DNA from: Frigoribacterium sp. SL97
GTDB taxonomy: Bacteria; Actinomycetota; Actinomycetes; Actinomycetales; Microbacteriaceae
Length of the DNA stretch: 64,000 nucleotides
Direction: 5' to 3'
Assembly (NCBI RefSeq): GCF_026625765.1
Contig: NZ_CP113062.1
Coordinates: 868,001-932,000, forward strand
The position numbers and the translations under genes are program-made. Under the pieces are notes generated by a model. That model was not told where the DNA came from. It did not search any database and saw only the letters and a program-made list of their open reading frames with translations. Every line of letters begins with the position of its first letter. Within the stretch, counting starts at the first letter, position 1. This document shows, piece after piece, positions 25,438 to 33,899 of the stretch.

Positions 25438-26763
25438 ATGACGACCGCCAGCGACACGACGAGCACCGAGGCGAGCGCCGACGCCACGCGCGCCGACACC
25501 GGGCCCGACACGACGCGCGCCGACACCGGGGCCTACACGACGCGCGTCGACACCGGGGCCTACACGACGCGCGTCGACACCGGGCCCGACGCCGACGCGG
25601 CGCGCGCCGCCTCGAAGCCGTACCTCGTCCCGCTGACCCGGGAGCGCCTCCGGACGGTCCTCGACGAGGCCCTCGTCCACCGCAACGAGCTCACCGGCGC
25701 CCTCTCGCAGCTGACCTTCTCGAGCCCCGCCGCCTACGAGCCGGGCCGCCCCGACTGGGCGGTCGGCCCCTTCACCGCCGACCCGGCGTTCACCTTCACG
25801 CTGGACGGCCAGTGGCCCGACCCCGACGGACTCGGCTGGACGAGCGAGTCGCTCTACAACCCCAGCCTCATCGAGCACGACGGCACGCTGCATCTCTTCT
25901 ACCGGGCCTCGCCCCGCAAGGAGAGCCTCGGCAGCCGCATCGGCCACGCCACCCTCGCCCTCACCCCCGACGGCGAACCCGCACCCGGCGCCGCCTGGGT
26001 CGACGACCCGGCCAACCCGGTCGTCCGTCCCACCCTCGACGACGAACTGCTCGGCACCGAGGACCCCAAGGTCTACCGCGCCGAGGGTCGCTTCTGGCTG
26101 TTCTACAACGGCGTCTTCCCGATCACCGAGGAGGCGCGGGTCGCGCACCCGAGCCCCGGTCACCCCGTCCAGGCGGTCGGCATCGACCTGCTGGTCGCCG
26201 TCAGCGACGACCTCGTGACCTGGCAGAAGCTCGGCCCGATCGCGGACCACGAGCAGACGCGGCTCTGGGCCAAGGGCGCCGTGATCCCGCGCGACGAGCA
26301 CGGGAACGCCGTCCGCCTCGGCGGCAGCGGCAGCGGCGGCGGCCGTGACGACGGGGACTACCTCATGTTCGTCAGCGAGGGCTTCGACGGCGTGCTGCAC
26401 GTCGGCCGCTCGGACGACCTGCGCCACTGGACCTTCGAGCCCGTGCCGTACCTCGACCTGTCGGGCGTCGGCGGCCACCTGCACGAGGTCGCCGCCGCGA
26501 TCGTCACGGGCGACGGCCGACTCGTGCTGGACGTCTTCCACGACGTCGACGGGGTCTTCGCGGCGAGCCAGGCGCTCTACGACGTCGGGCGTCCGGTCGA
26601 CCAGCTCGCCCTCACGTCCGGCGGGTCGCTCAGCTGGGGCGGCCTGCAGCAGATCGGCGGCCGCTGGACCTTCGCCCAGGGCTGGGACGCCCCCGTCGGC
26701 CACCGTGACCTGTACTTCTACCGCACCGACCCGCACGCCCCGGCACCGCAGACCACCCCCTAG
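25438..26763 (+). CDS. Five-bladed beta-propeller glycoside hydrolase/phosphorylase (GH43/GH130-like)
   Basis: 441 residues from ATG 25438 (GTG 25426 is possible; no strong Shine-Dalgarno). The propeller is seen in repeated blade edges: YNPSLIEHDGTLHLFYRAS, TEDPKVYRAEGRFWLFYNG, LWAKGAVIPRD and DDGDYLMFVSEGFDG. The TEDPK acid cluster resembles the GH130 Glu-Asp-Pro-Arg motif, but I cannot fix the family. The first ~55 residues are a four-unit, 9-residue tandem repeat (TTRxDTGxx) and are not part of the enzyme fold. First gene after the LacI operator; the importer that follows implies an intracellular oligosaccharide substrate. Confidence 0.78.
   Translation: MTTASDTTSTEASADATRADTGPDTTRADTGAYTTRVDTGAYTTRVDTGPDADAARAASKPYLVPLTRERLRTVLDEALVHRNELTGALSQLTFSSPAAYEPGRPDWAVGPFTADPAFTFTLDGQWPDPDGLGWTSESLYNPSLIEHDGTLHLFYRASPRKESLGSRIGHATLALTPDGEPAPGAAWVDDPANPVVRPTLDDELLGTEDPKVYRAEGRFWLFYNGVFPITEEARVAHPSPGHPVQAVGIDLLVAVSDDLVTWQKLGPIADHEQTRLWAKGAVIPRDEHGNAVRLGGSGSGGGRDDGDYLMFVSEGFDGVLHVGRSDDLRHWTFEPVPYLDLSGVGGHLHEVAAAIVTGDGRLVLDVFHDVDGVFAASQALYDVGRPVDQLALTSGGSLSWGGLQQIGGRWTFAQGWDAPVGHRDLYFYRTDPHAPAPQTTP
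25482..25590. repeat. 27-bp in-frame tandem repeat at a gene start
   Basis: About four copies of a 27-bp unit (core CGCGCCGACACCGGG) encode nine residues each, TTRADTGPD, TTRADTGAY, TTRVDTGAY and TTRVDTGPD. Copies differ by one or two bases, so the array probably expands and contracts by slippage without shifting the frame. Confidence 0.85.
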
Positions 26764-26799
26764 CCACACCCGCAGCACCACCCACCCAAGGAGAACACC

Positions 26800-28101
26800 G
26801 TGCAACGACGCACACGCTTCACCCGCCGCGCGACCCTCGGCGCGACCGTCCTGGTCGCCGCCCTCGGCCTGACCGCCTGCTCCGGCGGCGGCGGTGCCTC
26901 GAGCGACGCCCTCACCGCCAAGGGCCCCATCACCATCTGGTACTCGAACAACGAGCAGGAGGTGACCTGGGGCAAGGCCATGGTCGAGGCCTGGAACGCC
27001 GACCACCCCGACGAGCAGGTCAAGGGGCAGGAGATCCCCGCCGGCAAGTCGAGCGAAGAGGTCATCGGCGCCGCCATCACGGCCGGCAACGCCCCCTGCC
27101 TCGTCTACAACACGGCCCCCAGCGCGGTCGGTCAGTTCCAGAAGCAGGGCGGCCTGGTCGACCTGTCGAGCTTCGACGACGGCGCGAGCTACATCGAGGA
27201 GCGCAGTGGCGACCTCGCGAAGCAGTACCAGGACGCCGACGGCAAGTACTACCAGCTGCCCTGGAAGTCGAACCCGGTGATGATCTTCTACAACAAGGAC
27301 CTCTTCACGAAGGCCGGCCTCGACGCTCAGAACCCCGACCTGTCGACCTACGACGACTTCCTCGCGACGTCGAAGACCCTGGTCGACGCCGGCGTCTCGA
27401 AGTACGCCATCCACCCGGCGCCGACGAGCGAGTTCTTCCAGTCGCAGTTCGACTTCATGCCGCTCTACGCGGCCGAGACGGGCGGCACCGGCCTCGTCGA
27501 GGACGGCAAGGCGACCTTCGCCGACACCGCCGGCGAGGACGTGGCGACCTTCTGGCGCTCGCTCTACGAGCAGGGGCTGGCCGGCCAGGAGCAGTACACG
27601 GGCGACTCGTTCGCCGACGGCGAGGCCGCGATGTCGATCGTCGGGCCGTGGGCCGTGTCGGTCTACGAGGACGTCAACTGGGGTGCCGTGCCCGTCCCGA
27701 CCAAGGACGGCACGAGCGCCGACGAGACCTACACGTTCAGCGACGCGAAGAACGTCGGCATGTACACGGCCTGCGAGAACCAGGGCACGGCGTGGGACTT
27801 CCTGAAGTTCTCCACCAGCAGCGACCAGGACCGCGCCCTGCTCGAGACGACGGGCCAGATGCCGATCCGCACCGACCTGGCCTCGACCTACTCCGACTAC
27901 TTCGACGCGAACCCCTCGTACGCGCTCTTCGGCGACCAGGCGGCCCGCACGGTCGAGGTGCCGGCCGGCCCGAACACCGTCGCCGAGTTGCAGGCCTTCC
28001 GCGACGCGTGGTCGAGCAGCGTGATCTTCGGCAAGGGCGACGTCGACTCGTCGCTCAAGGACGCCGCGGACAAGATCGACGAGCTCGCGGCGCAGGGCTG
28101 A
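26800..28101 (+). CDS. Sugar ABC transporter substrate-binding lipoprotein
   Basis: 433-residue family-1 binding protein. A basic N-terminus and hydrophobic stretch lead to the lipobox LTAC with C27 as the lipidated residue. The mature part shows ITIWYSNNEQEV, VMIFYNKDLF and MSIVGPWAVSVYEDV, typical of CUT1 binding proteins. GTG start with AAGGAG seven bases upstream. It follows the propeller enzyme by 36 bp and precedes two permeases, so it belongs to the LacI-controlled operon. Ligand is probably a mannoside or related oligosaccharide, from the GH130-like neighbours. Confidence 0.93.
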   Translation: MQRRTRFTRRATLGATVLVAALGLTACSGGGGASSDALTAKGPITIWYSNNEQEVTWGKAMVEAWNADHPDEQVKGQEIPAGKSSEEVIGAAITAGNAPCLVYNTAPSAVGQFQKQGGLVDLSSFDDGASYIEERSGDLAKQYQDADGKYYQLPWKSNPVMIFYNKDLFTKAGLDAQNPDLSTYDDFLATSKTLVDAGVSKYAIHPAPTSEFFQSQFDFMPLYAAETGGTGLVEDGKATFADTAGEDVATFWRSLYEQGLAGQEQYTGDSFADGEAAMSIVGPWAVSVYEDVNWGAVPVPTKDGTSADETYTFSDAKNVGMYTACENQGTAWDFLKFSTSSDQDRALLETTGQMPIRTDLASTYSDYFDANPSYALFGDQAARTVEVPAGPNTVAELQAFRDAWSSSVIFGKGDVDSSLKDAADKIDELAAQG

Positions 28102-28103
28102 TC

Positions 28104-29123
28104 GTGTCCACCGTGCACGAGGCGGCGGCAGCGTCGCCGACCGCCGGACGAGCCGAGGAGGCGCACCGCGCCTCCTCGGGGGGTCCCGGCTCCGGGCACC
28201 GGGCGGGCCGTCGCCGCGACGGCGACCCGCGCGGGCGCCGGCGGGGCGGCCCCCTCGGCAAGCACCCGCTCGGCCTGCTGTTCAGCGCGCCCTACCTGGT
28301 GTTCGTGCTGGCGGTGTTCGCGTACCCGTTGGTCTACGCGGTCTACATCGCGTTCCACGACTACTTCTTCACGGCGCCCGGTGCCGTCGTCGCGCGGCCC
28401 TTCGTCGGCCTCGACAACTTCGTCACCGCGTTCACCGACCCGGCGGTCATCCGCTCGTTCGGCAACGTCGGCGTCTTCCTGGTGATCAACGTGCCGCTGA
28501 CCGTCGTGCTGAGCATGGTGCTCGCCACGGCGCTCGACAAGGTCGCGCACTTCCGGGGGTTCCTGCGGGTGGCGTTCTACGTGCCGTACCTGACGGCGAG
28601 CGTCGCCGTCGTCGCGGTCTGGTTGTTCCTCTTCAACGGCGACGGTCTCGTGAACAACGTGCTCGGGCCGTTGGCCCCGACCCCGTCGTGGCTGATCAAC
28701 TCGGCCTGGGCCATGCCCTCGATCGCGTTGTTCGTCACCTGGAAGCAGCTCGGCTTCTACATCCTGCTGTACCTCGCGGCTCTGCAGAACGTGCCCAAGG
28801 AGCTGTACGAGGCGGCCTCGAGCGACGGTGCCGGCCCGATCCGGTCGTTCTTCACCGTCACCGTCCCGGGCGTGCGTCCGGCCACCGTGCTCGTGCTGCT
28901 CGTCTCGACCGTCACGGGGGCGAACCTCTTCACCGAGCCGTACCTGCTGACCGGGGGAGGCGGGCCGAACGGCGCGTCGACCTCGCCCGTGCTGCTGATG
29001 TACCAGAAGGGCATCGAGCAGGGGAATCCCGACCAGGCCGCCGCGATCGGCGTCGTGCTCGTGATCCTCGTGCTGGTCATCGCCCTGCTGCAGAACCGGT
29101 TCGCCGGCGGAAAGGAGGACTGA
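28104..29123 (+). CDS. Sugar ABC transporter permease (MalF-like)
   Basis: 339 residues from GTG 28104, two bases after the binding protein's stop. The first ~50 residues are a Gly/Arg-rich tail made by an inverted pair of the dispersed motif (28157 variant, 28167). Six transmembrane segments follow, with the EAA loop YEAASSDGAGPIRSF at about residue 237. The upstream continuation of the frame is noise inside the binding-protein gene. Confidence 0.92.
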   Translation: MSTVHEAAAASPTAGRAEEAHRASSGGPGSGHRAGRRRDGDPRGRRRGGPLGKHPLGLLFSAPYLVFVLAVFAYPLVYAVYIAFHDYFFTAPGAVVARPFVGLDNFVTAFTDPAVIRSFGNVGVFLVINVPLTVVLSMVLATALDKVAHFRGFLRVAFYVPYLTASVAVVAVWLFLFNGDGLVNNVLGPLAPTPSWLINSAWAMPSIALFVTWKQLGFYILLYLAALQNVPKELYEAASSDGAGPIRSFFTVTVPGVRPATVLVLLVSTVTGANLFTEPYLLTGGGGPNGASTSPVLLMYQKGIEQGNPDQAAAIGVVLVILVLVIALLQNRFAGGKED

Positions 29124-29124
29124 G

Positions 29125-30015
29125 ATGACCGTCTCCGACGAGACCACCGCCCGCCCCCTGCGGGTCGGCAAGAAGCCGCCGCTGACCCGGGCCCAGACCA
29201 CGCTGCGCGGCGTCGTGCTGGCGATCGGCGCCCTGGCGTTCCTCTTCCCGTTCTACTACATGGTGATCGGGTCGCTGCAGACCAAGCCCGACCCGACCGT
29301 GGCCGGGGCGTTCCCCCACCCGTCGAACCTGACGGTCGAGAACTACGCCGCGATCGACAGCCGCATCGGGCTGCTCAGCGGCCTGCTCAACTCGGGCATC
29401 TTCACGGTCGGCGTGCTCGCCTGCACCCTCGTGTTCGGGGTGCTGGTCGGCTACGCGCTGGCCGTGCTGCAGTGGCGTGGTCGCGGGGTCACCTTCGCGC
29501 TGGCGCTGCTCGTGCAGGTGGTGCCCTTCCAGCTGCTGATCATCCCGCTGTACGTGCTCATCGCGCGCAACTACGGGCTGAGCGACAACTACCTGGGCAT
29601 GATCCTGCCGTTCGCCATCAACTCGACGGCGGTGATCATCTTCCGGCAGTACTTCCTGCAGCTGCCGAAGGAGCTCTTCGAGGCCGCGCGCATCGACGGC
29701 ACCGGCGAGTTCCGGCTGCTGTGGAACATCGCGTTGCCGCTCGTGCGCCCGGCGCTGGTCACGGCCCTGCTGCTGACCTTCATCGGTCCGTGGAACGAGT
29801 TCCTCTGGCCGTTCCTCATCACCAAGGAGGCGTCGATGCAGCCGCTCGCCGTGTCGCTGGCGAACTACATCAGCAACGTGGCGGCGACGGCGGCGAACCC
29901 GTTCGGCGCGACCCTCGCGGGCGCCGTCGTGCTGGCCGCTCCGGTCGTGCTGCTGTTCATCGTGTTCCAGCGCTACTTCATCTCGACCGACGTCGGCTCG
30001 AGCGTGAAGGGCTGA
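29125..30015 (+). CDS. Sugar ABC transporter permease (MalG-like)
   Basis: 296 residues, six transmembrane helices, EAA loop FEAARIDGTGEFRLLW at about residues 189-204, ending in the usual VKG. The ATG is one base after the preceding stop, with GGAAAGGAGG as Shine-Dalgarno. No ATPase in the locus; a shared MsiK-type ATPase elsewhere is expected. Confidence 0.93.
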   Translation: MTVSDETTARPLRVGKKPPLTRAQTTLRGVVLAIGALAFLFPFYYMVIGSLQTKPDPTVAGAFPHPSNLTVENYAAIDSRIGLLSGLLNSGIFTVGVLACTLVFGVLVGYALAVLQWRGRGVTFALALLVQVVPFQLLIIPLYVLIARNYGLSDNYLGMILPFAINSTAVIIFRQYFLQLPKELFEAARIDGTGEFRLLWNIALPLVRPALVTALLLTFIGPWNEFLWPFLITKEASMQPLAVSLANYISNVAATAANPFGATLAGAVVLAAPVVLLFIVFQRYFISTDVGSSVKG

Positions 30016-30031
30016 CCGACCGCCTCCCGAC

Positions 30032-30159
30032 CCGAGGAGGCGCGCTGCGCGACCGGCGCGCGCCGCGCCTCCTCGGCTCCCCACCCCCAGACCGGGTCGT
30101 CGTGCCGACGGCCCCCACCGCAGGAGGCGCGGTGCGATCCCCCCTCGCACCGCGCCTCC
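30032..30159. repeat. Two hairpins built from inverted GGAGGCGCG pairs
   Basis: Hairpin 1 pairs 30032-30044 with 30064-30076 (13 bp, arms CCGAGGAGGCGCG and its complement, with a GC-rich loop that can extend the stem). Hairpin 2 pairs 30123-30137 with 30145-30159 (15 bp) around a C-rich 7-nt loop. They fill the 188-bp gap between the permease and the GH130 gene and may weaken transcription into the distal genes. Confidence 0.85.
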
Positions 30160-30203
30160 GTCGCCTCCCGCCTCTCGCTTCTCGCCTCTCGAAAGGGCCT
30201 CCC

Positions 30204-31259
30204 ATGGCTGACTTCCCGTACCGACTGACCCGCCTGGGCGTCGTGATGACCCCCGACCCCGACTCGCCCGACGAGGCCGAGGGCGTGCTCAACCCCGGTT
30301 CGGGACGCGGGCCCGACGGCGAGCTCTACCTGCTGCCGCGGCTCGTGGCCACGGGCAACGTGTCGCGCGTCGGGCTGGCCCGGGTCGTCGTCGAGGACGG
30401 CGTGCCCGTGGGCGTGACCCGCGAGGGCGTCGTGCTCGCGCCCGACCGCGGGTGGGAACGCGGCGTGACCCACGCCGGCGTCGAGGACCCGCGCGTCACG
30501 TGGATCGAGGAGCTCGGGCTGCACGTGATGACCTACGTCGCCTACGGACCGCTCGGGCCGCGCACCGCCGTCGCCGTGAGCGACGACCTGCGCGACTGGC
30601 GCCGGCTCGGGCCCGCGACCTTCGAGTACGTCGACGAGCTCGACACCGACCTCGGACTGTTCCACAACAAGGACACCGTGTTCTTCCCGTCGCCGGTCAC
30701 CGCGCCGGACGGCGTGCGCAGCTTCGCCGTGCTGCACCGACCGATGTGGCACATCGGTGCGACGGTGCCGGGCGAGGGCAGTCCGCTGCCGGCCGGCGTC
30801 ACCGACGGGCGGCACTCGATCTGGATCAGCTACGTGCCGGTCGACGCGGTCGCCGCCGACCCGCGGGCGTTGGCGCGGTGGGGGCAGCACCGGTTCGTCG
30901 CCGGCCCCGAGTTCCCGTTCGAGGAGCTGAAGATCGGCGGCGGCCCGCCCCCGCTGCGCGTCGACGAGGGCTGGCTGCTGCTGCACCACGGCGTCACCGG
31001 CGTGATCGACGACGCCTTCGCCCAGCAGCAGAACGTGAACTACGCGGCGGGCGGGATGATCCTCGACGCCGACGACCCGTCGCGCGTGGTCACCCGGTCG
31101 GAGGTGCCGCTGCTCGAGGCCGAGACCGCCGACGAGCGCGACGGCATCGTGCCGAACGTCGTGTTCCCGACCGCGATCGAACACGTCGACGGCGTCCCCT
31201 ACGTGTTCTACGGCATGGCCGACTCGAAGATCGGCGTCGCCCGCCTCGACCGCGCCTGA
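30204..31259 (+). CDS. GH130-family glycoside phosphorylase/hydrolase
   Basis: 351 residues from ATG 30204 (GAAAGGG upstream). Five-bladed propeller with the family hallmarks LNPGSGR near residue 29, GVEDPRVTWIEE and LFHNKDTVFFP. GH130 enzymes mostly act on beta-mannosides, as phosphorylases (beta-1,4) or hydrolases (beta-1,2). Which type this is depends on phosphate-binding residues I cannot judge by eye. With the importer it suggests use of mannan- or N-glycan-derived oligosaccharides. Confidence 0.86.
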   Translation: MADFPYRLTRLGVVMTPDPDSPDEAEGVLNPGSGRGPDGELYLLPRLVATGNVSRVGLARVVVEDGVPVGVTREGVVLAPDRGWERGVTHAGVEDPRVTWIEELGLHVMTYVAYGPLGPRTAVAVSDDLRDWRRLGPATFEYVDELDTDLGLFHNKDTVFFPSPVTAPDGVRSFAVLHRPMWHIGATVPGEGSPLPAGVTDGRHSIWISYVPVDAVAADPRALARWGQHRFVAGPEFPFEELKIGGGPPPLRVDEGWLLLHHGVTGVIDDAFAQQQNVNYAAGGMILDADDPSRVVTRSEVPLLEAETADERDGIVPNVVFPTAIEHVDGVPYVFYGMADSKIGVARLDRA

Positions 31260-31367
31260 GGTCGCGCACGGACCGACGACACCCACGGCCCGGCGACACC
31301 CTCGGACCGACGACACCCTCGGACCGACGGCACCCACGGATCACCGACAAGAAGGAGGCGGTCGACG

Positions 31368-33464
31368 ATGATCGCACGCAACTCACGATGGACGGGCGCG
31401 GCGCTGGCCGCGGCCCTGGCGACCGTGCTGGGGGTGACGGGGGCGCTGCCTGCTGCCGCCGCGCCTCCTGGTCCGGCGACCGCGCCGCCCGGCTCGGCCG
31501 CGCCGACCGTCCCGGCGGCCGCACCGGCCGTGGCACCGTTGACGAACCTCGCGCACCTGGACTTCCTGCTCGACCGGACGACGCCCGTGCCCGAGGCCGG
31601 GCACTCGACCTACCGGCAGAGCGCGGAACCGACGCTCACCCTGCCGTGGACCTACGCCGACGCCCGCGACGGCGGCACCTTCGCCCGGGTGGGCGGCGGT
31701 CCGCTCGACCCCGCGACCGGGTACTGGGTGCAGGGTGCATACAACAGCGACGACGTCTCACGGACGGCCGTCGTGTACCTGCGCGACTGGAAGCAGACCG
31801 GCTCGGAGTCGAGCCGGCAGAAGGCGTACGAGCTGCTGCGGGCGACCGCGTACTTCCAGACGACCACCGGTGACGCCGCCGGCAACGTCGTGCTCTGGAT
31901 GCAGCCCGACGGCACCTTCAACCGCAGCCCGGTGCCGGTCGAACTGCCCGACCCGTCCGACAGCGGCAACAGCTACTGGCTGGCCCGCAGCATCTGGGCG
32001 TTCGGCGAGGGGTACGCGGCGTTCGCGGACGACGACCCCGAGTTCGCCGCGTTCCTGCAGCAGCGGCTGCAGCTCGGCGTGACGGCGCTGAACCGCGAGA
32101 CGCTCGCCCGCTACGGTCGGTACGACGTGGCCGACGGGGCGAAGGTGCCCGCCTGGCTGATCGGCTCCGGAGCGGACGCCTCGGCCGAGGCCGTCCTCGG
32201 GCTGAGCGCCTACTCGGCCGTCGTGCCGGGTGACGCGGCCTCGCGCACCGCGCTGACGCAGCTCGCCGAGGGCGTCGCGGCGATGTCGTCCGGCGACGGG
32301 CAGACCTGGCCGTACGGAGCCGTGCTGCCCTGGGCGAAGTCCCGCTCGATGTGGCACGCCTGGTCGTCGCAGATGCCCGTCGCCCTGGCCCGGGCGTCGA
32401 CCGTGCTCGCCCGACCCGACCTGCTGAAGCCGGCCGTGCTCGACCAGACCTCGTTCACGACCACGCTGCTCACCGCGAGCGGGCCCGACAACGCCTGGTA
32501 CCCGACGCCCGTTGACCAGACGCAGATCGCCTACGGAGCCGACTCGCGGCTGCAGTCGGCGCTCGCCGTGGCCGGCGCCGGCGCGGGGGCCCCGGGTCTG
32601 AAGCGCATCGCGGCCGTCGCTGCGAGCTGGTACTTCGGCACGAACCGCTCGGGCACCCCCGTCTACGACCCGGCCACCGGGGTGACCTTCGACGGCGTGC
32701 AGGCGGACGGCACGGTGAACCGCAACAGCGGTGCCGAGAGCACGATCCACGGCCTGTTGTCGATGATCGCCCTCGACGGCGCCCCCGACGTCTCGGCCGA
32801 GGCTCGAGGGCTGACGAGCGTCACGTCGCGTGACGGCCTCACGGTGGTCGAGGCCGAGACGGCGTCGCCCACGACGGGCACGGTCGTCACCCCCGACTCG
32901 GCGTGGACGGGCGAGTCGCAGTACGGCGGAGGCTCGGCGCTGCGGCTCGAGCCCGGGCAGAGCGCGACGATCACGGTGCCCGCGGGCTCCGGGTTGCGGC
33001 ACGTCGAGCCGGTCCTGCTCGCCGCCGAGGGAGTGCGGTCGACGTCGGTCTGGAAGGCGGGACGCGTGCCCCTGGGGACGCTGACGACGCAGGCCGGGGC
33101 GCAGGGCGTGACCGCCGCCTCCGGGGCTCTGCTGCCCCAGACGCTGCCGGTGCCGATCGGTGCCGGAGCGACGGCGATCACCGTGACCGCCGGCCGCGAC
33201 GCGACCGTGGTCGACGGCCTGATCGTGCGGCCGCTCGTCCAGCGGCTCGTGCTCGCCGGGACGGCGGCCGACGGTCGCCCGACGACGACCGAGCTGCTGT
33301 CGTCGACCTCGCGGCTGCCGTTGCCGACCCCGGTCGGCGTGCGGGGCAGTCGGACGTCGGCGTCGTCGTACGACGCGCAGGGCCGCCTCGTGCAGCAGCG
33401 CGACGTGCAGGGCCGCAGCGTCGTGCTGGTCAAGCCTGGCGGCTTCGCCGTCCTCACCCGCTAG
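31368..33464 (+). CDS. Large secreted protein, possible alpha/alpha-toroid glycan enzyme
   Basis: 698 residues. A Sec-type signal peptide (basic MIARNSR, hydrophobic core, Ala-rich cleavage region near residue 32) is followed by a Pro/Ala linker. The middle part is helix-rich with aromatic stretches WLARSIWAFGEGYAAF and WAKSRSMWHAWSSQMP, reminiscent of six-hairpin glycosidases; the C-terminal ~200 residues look like beta-sandwich, carbohydrate-binding-like sequence (VVEAETASPTTGT). No lipobox or sortase signal. I cannot assign a family. Shine-Dalgarno AAGGAGG. Last gene of the glycan locus, so probably it releases the imported oligosaccharide outside the cell. Confidence 0.75.
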   Translation: MIARNSRWTGAALAAALATVLGVTGALPAAAAPPGPATAPPGSAAPTVPAAAPAVAPLTNLAHLDFLLDRTTPVPEAGHSTYRQSAEPTLTLPWTYADARDGGTFARVGGGPLDPATGYWVQGAYNSDDVSRTAVVYLRDWKQTGSESSRQKAYELLRATAYFQTTTGDAAGNVVLWMQPDGTFNRSPVPVELPDPSDSGNSYWLARSIWAFGEGYAAFADDDPEFAAFLQQRLQLGVTALNRETLARYGRYDVADGAKVPAWLIGSGADASAEAVLGLSAYSAVVPGDAASRTALTQLAEGVAAMSSGDGQTWPYGAVLPWAKSRSMWHAWSSQMPVALARASTVLARPDLLKPAVLDQTSFTTTLLTASGPDNAWYPTPVDQTQIAYGADSRLQSALAVAGAGAGAPGLKRIAAVAASWYFGTNRSGTPVYDPATGVTFDGVQADGTVNRNSGAESTIHGLLSMIALDGAPDVSAEARGLTSVTSRDGLTVVEAETASPTTGTVVTPDSAWTGESQYGGGSALRLEPGQSATITVPAGSGLRHVEPVLLAAEGVRSTSVWKAGRVPLGTLTTQAGAQGVTAASGALLPQTLPVPIGAGATAITVTAGRDATVVDGLIVRPLVQRLVLAGTAADGRPTTTELLSSTSRLPLPTPVGVRGSRTSASSYDAQGRLVQQRDVQGRSVVLVKPGGFAVLTR

Positions 33465-33480
33465 CCCGGCGCCGAGGCCC

Positions 33481-33531
33481 AGGAACCCGCTCAGACCCCA
33501 TCGACCCACGTGAGGGTCTGGGCGGGTTCCT
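33481..33531. repeat. Hairpin (18-bp stem, one mismatch), family E
   Basis: Arms 33481-33498 and 33514-33531 pair with a single mismatch. It directly follows the secreted-protein gene, so it may act as its terminator. Related sequence occurs at 33845-33895 and, unexpectedly, inside cutC (about 18383-18435). Confidence 0.8.
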
Positions 33532-33579
33532 GGGGTCTCGTGCGCCAGGACCCGAGGAGGCGCGGGTACGGTCGACCGC

Positions 33580-33825
33580 ATGAGCGACGACACGCAGGCC
33601 CCCGGTCCCGACGGCGCCGGCCGCGACACCAGCCCGGGGCACGAGGTCGACCACGACCCGACCGGCATGACCGACGACGAGAAGCGGCACGACCAGCTGA
33701 CCCGTGCCCCGAAGTCGGACGAGTCGGACGCCGCCCCGCGCATCACGACCGAGGAGCGCGGCGACGGCGTCACCCGCATCGACGTCGCCGACACCGCCAA
33801 GGTCCGCCCGGGCGGGGCCGGCTGA
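33580..33825 (+). CDS. Small acidic hypothetical protein
   Basis: 81 residues, strongly charged and without hydrophobic segments; the middle reads GMTDDEKRHDQLTRAPKSDE. No recognised domain, though similar short proteins are common in Microbacteriaceae. TACGGT at 33567-33572 ends seven bases before the ATG (leaderless pattern), which supports the gene as real. A GGAGGCGCG copy (33556) lies in its -10/-35 spacer. Confidence 0.6.
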   Translation: MSDDTQAPGPDGAGRDTSPGHEVDHDPTGMTDDEKRHDQLTRAPKSDESDAAPRITTEERGDGVTRIDVADTAKVRPGGAG

Positions 33826-33844
33826 CGCCGACGCACCACGGGCT

Positions 33845-33895
33845 CGCCGAGACCCTCTGCGCGCACGGGCGCCTCGGCGGAACCCTGGGGTCTCG
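33845..33895. repeat. Imperfect hairpin, family E relative
   Basis: CGCCGAG (33845-33851) pairs with CTCGGCG (33873-33879), and the flank TGGGGTCTCG matches the end of the 33481-33540 element. It lies between two converging genes and probably serves as a terminator region. Confidence 0.6.
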
Positions 33896-33899
33896 CGCC

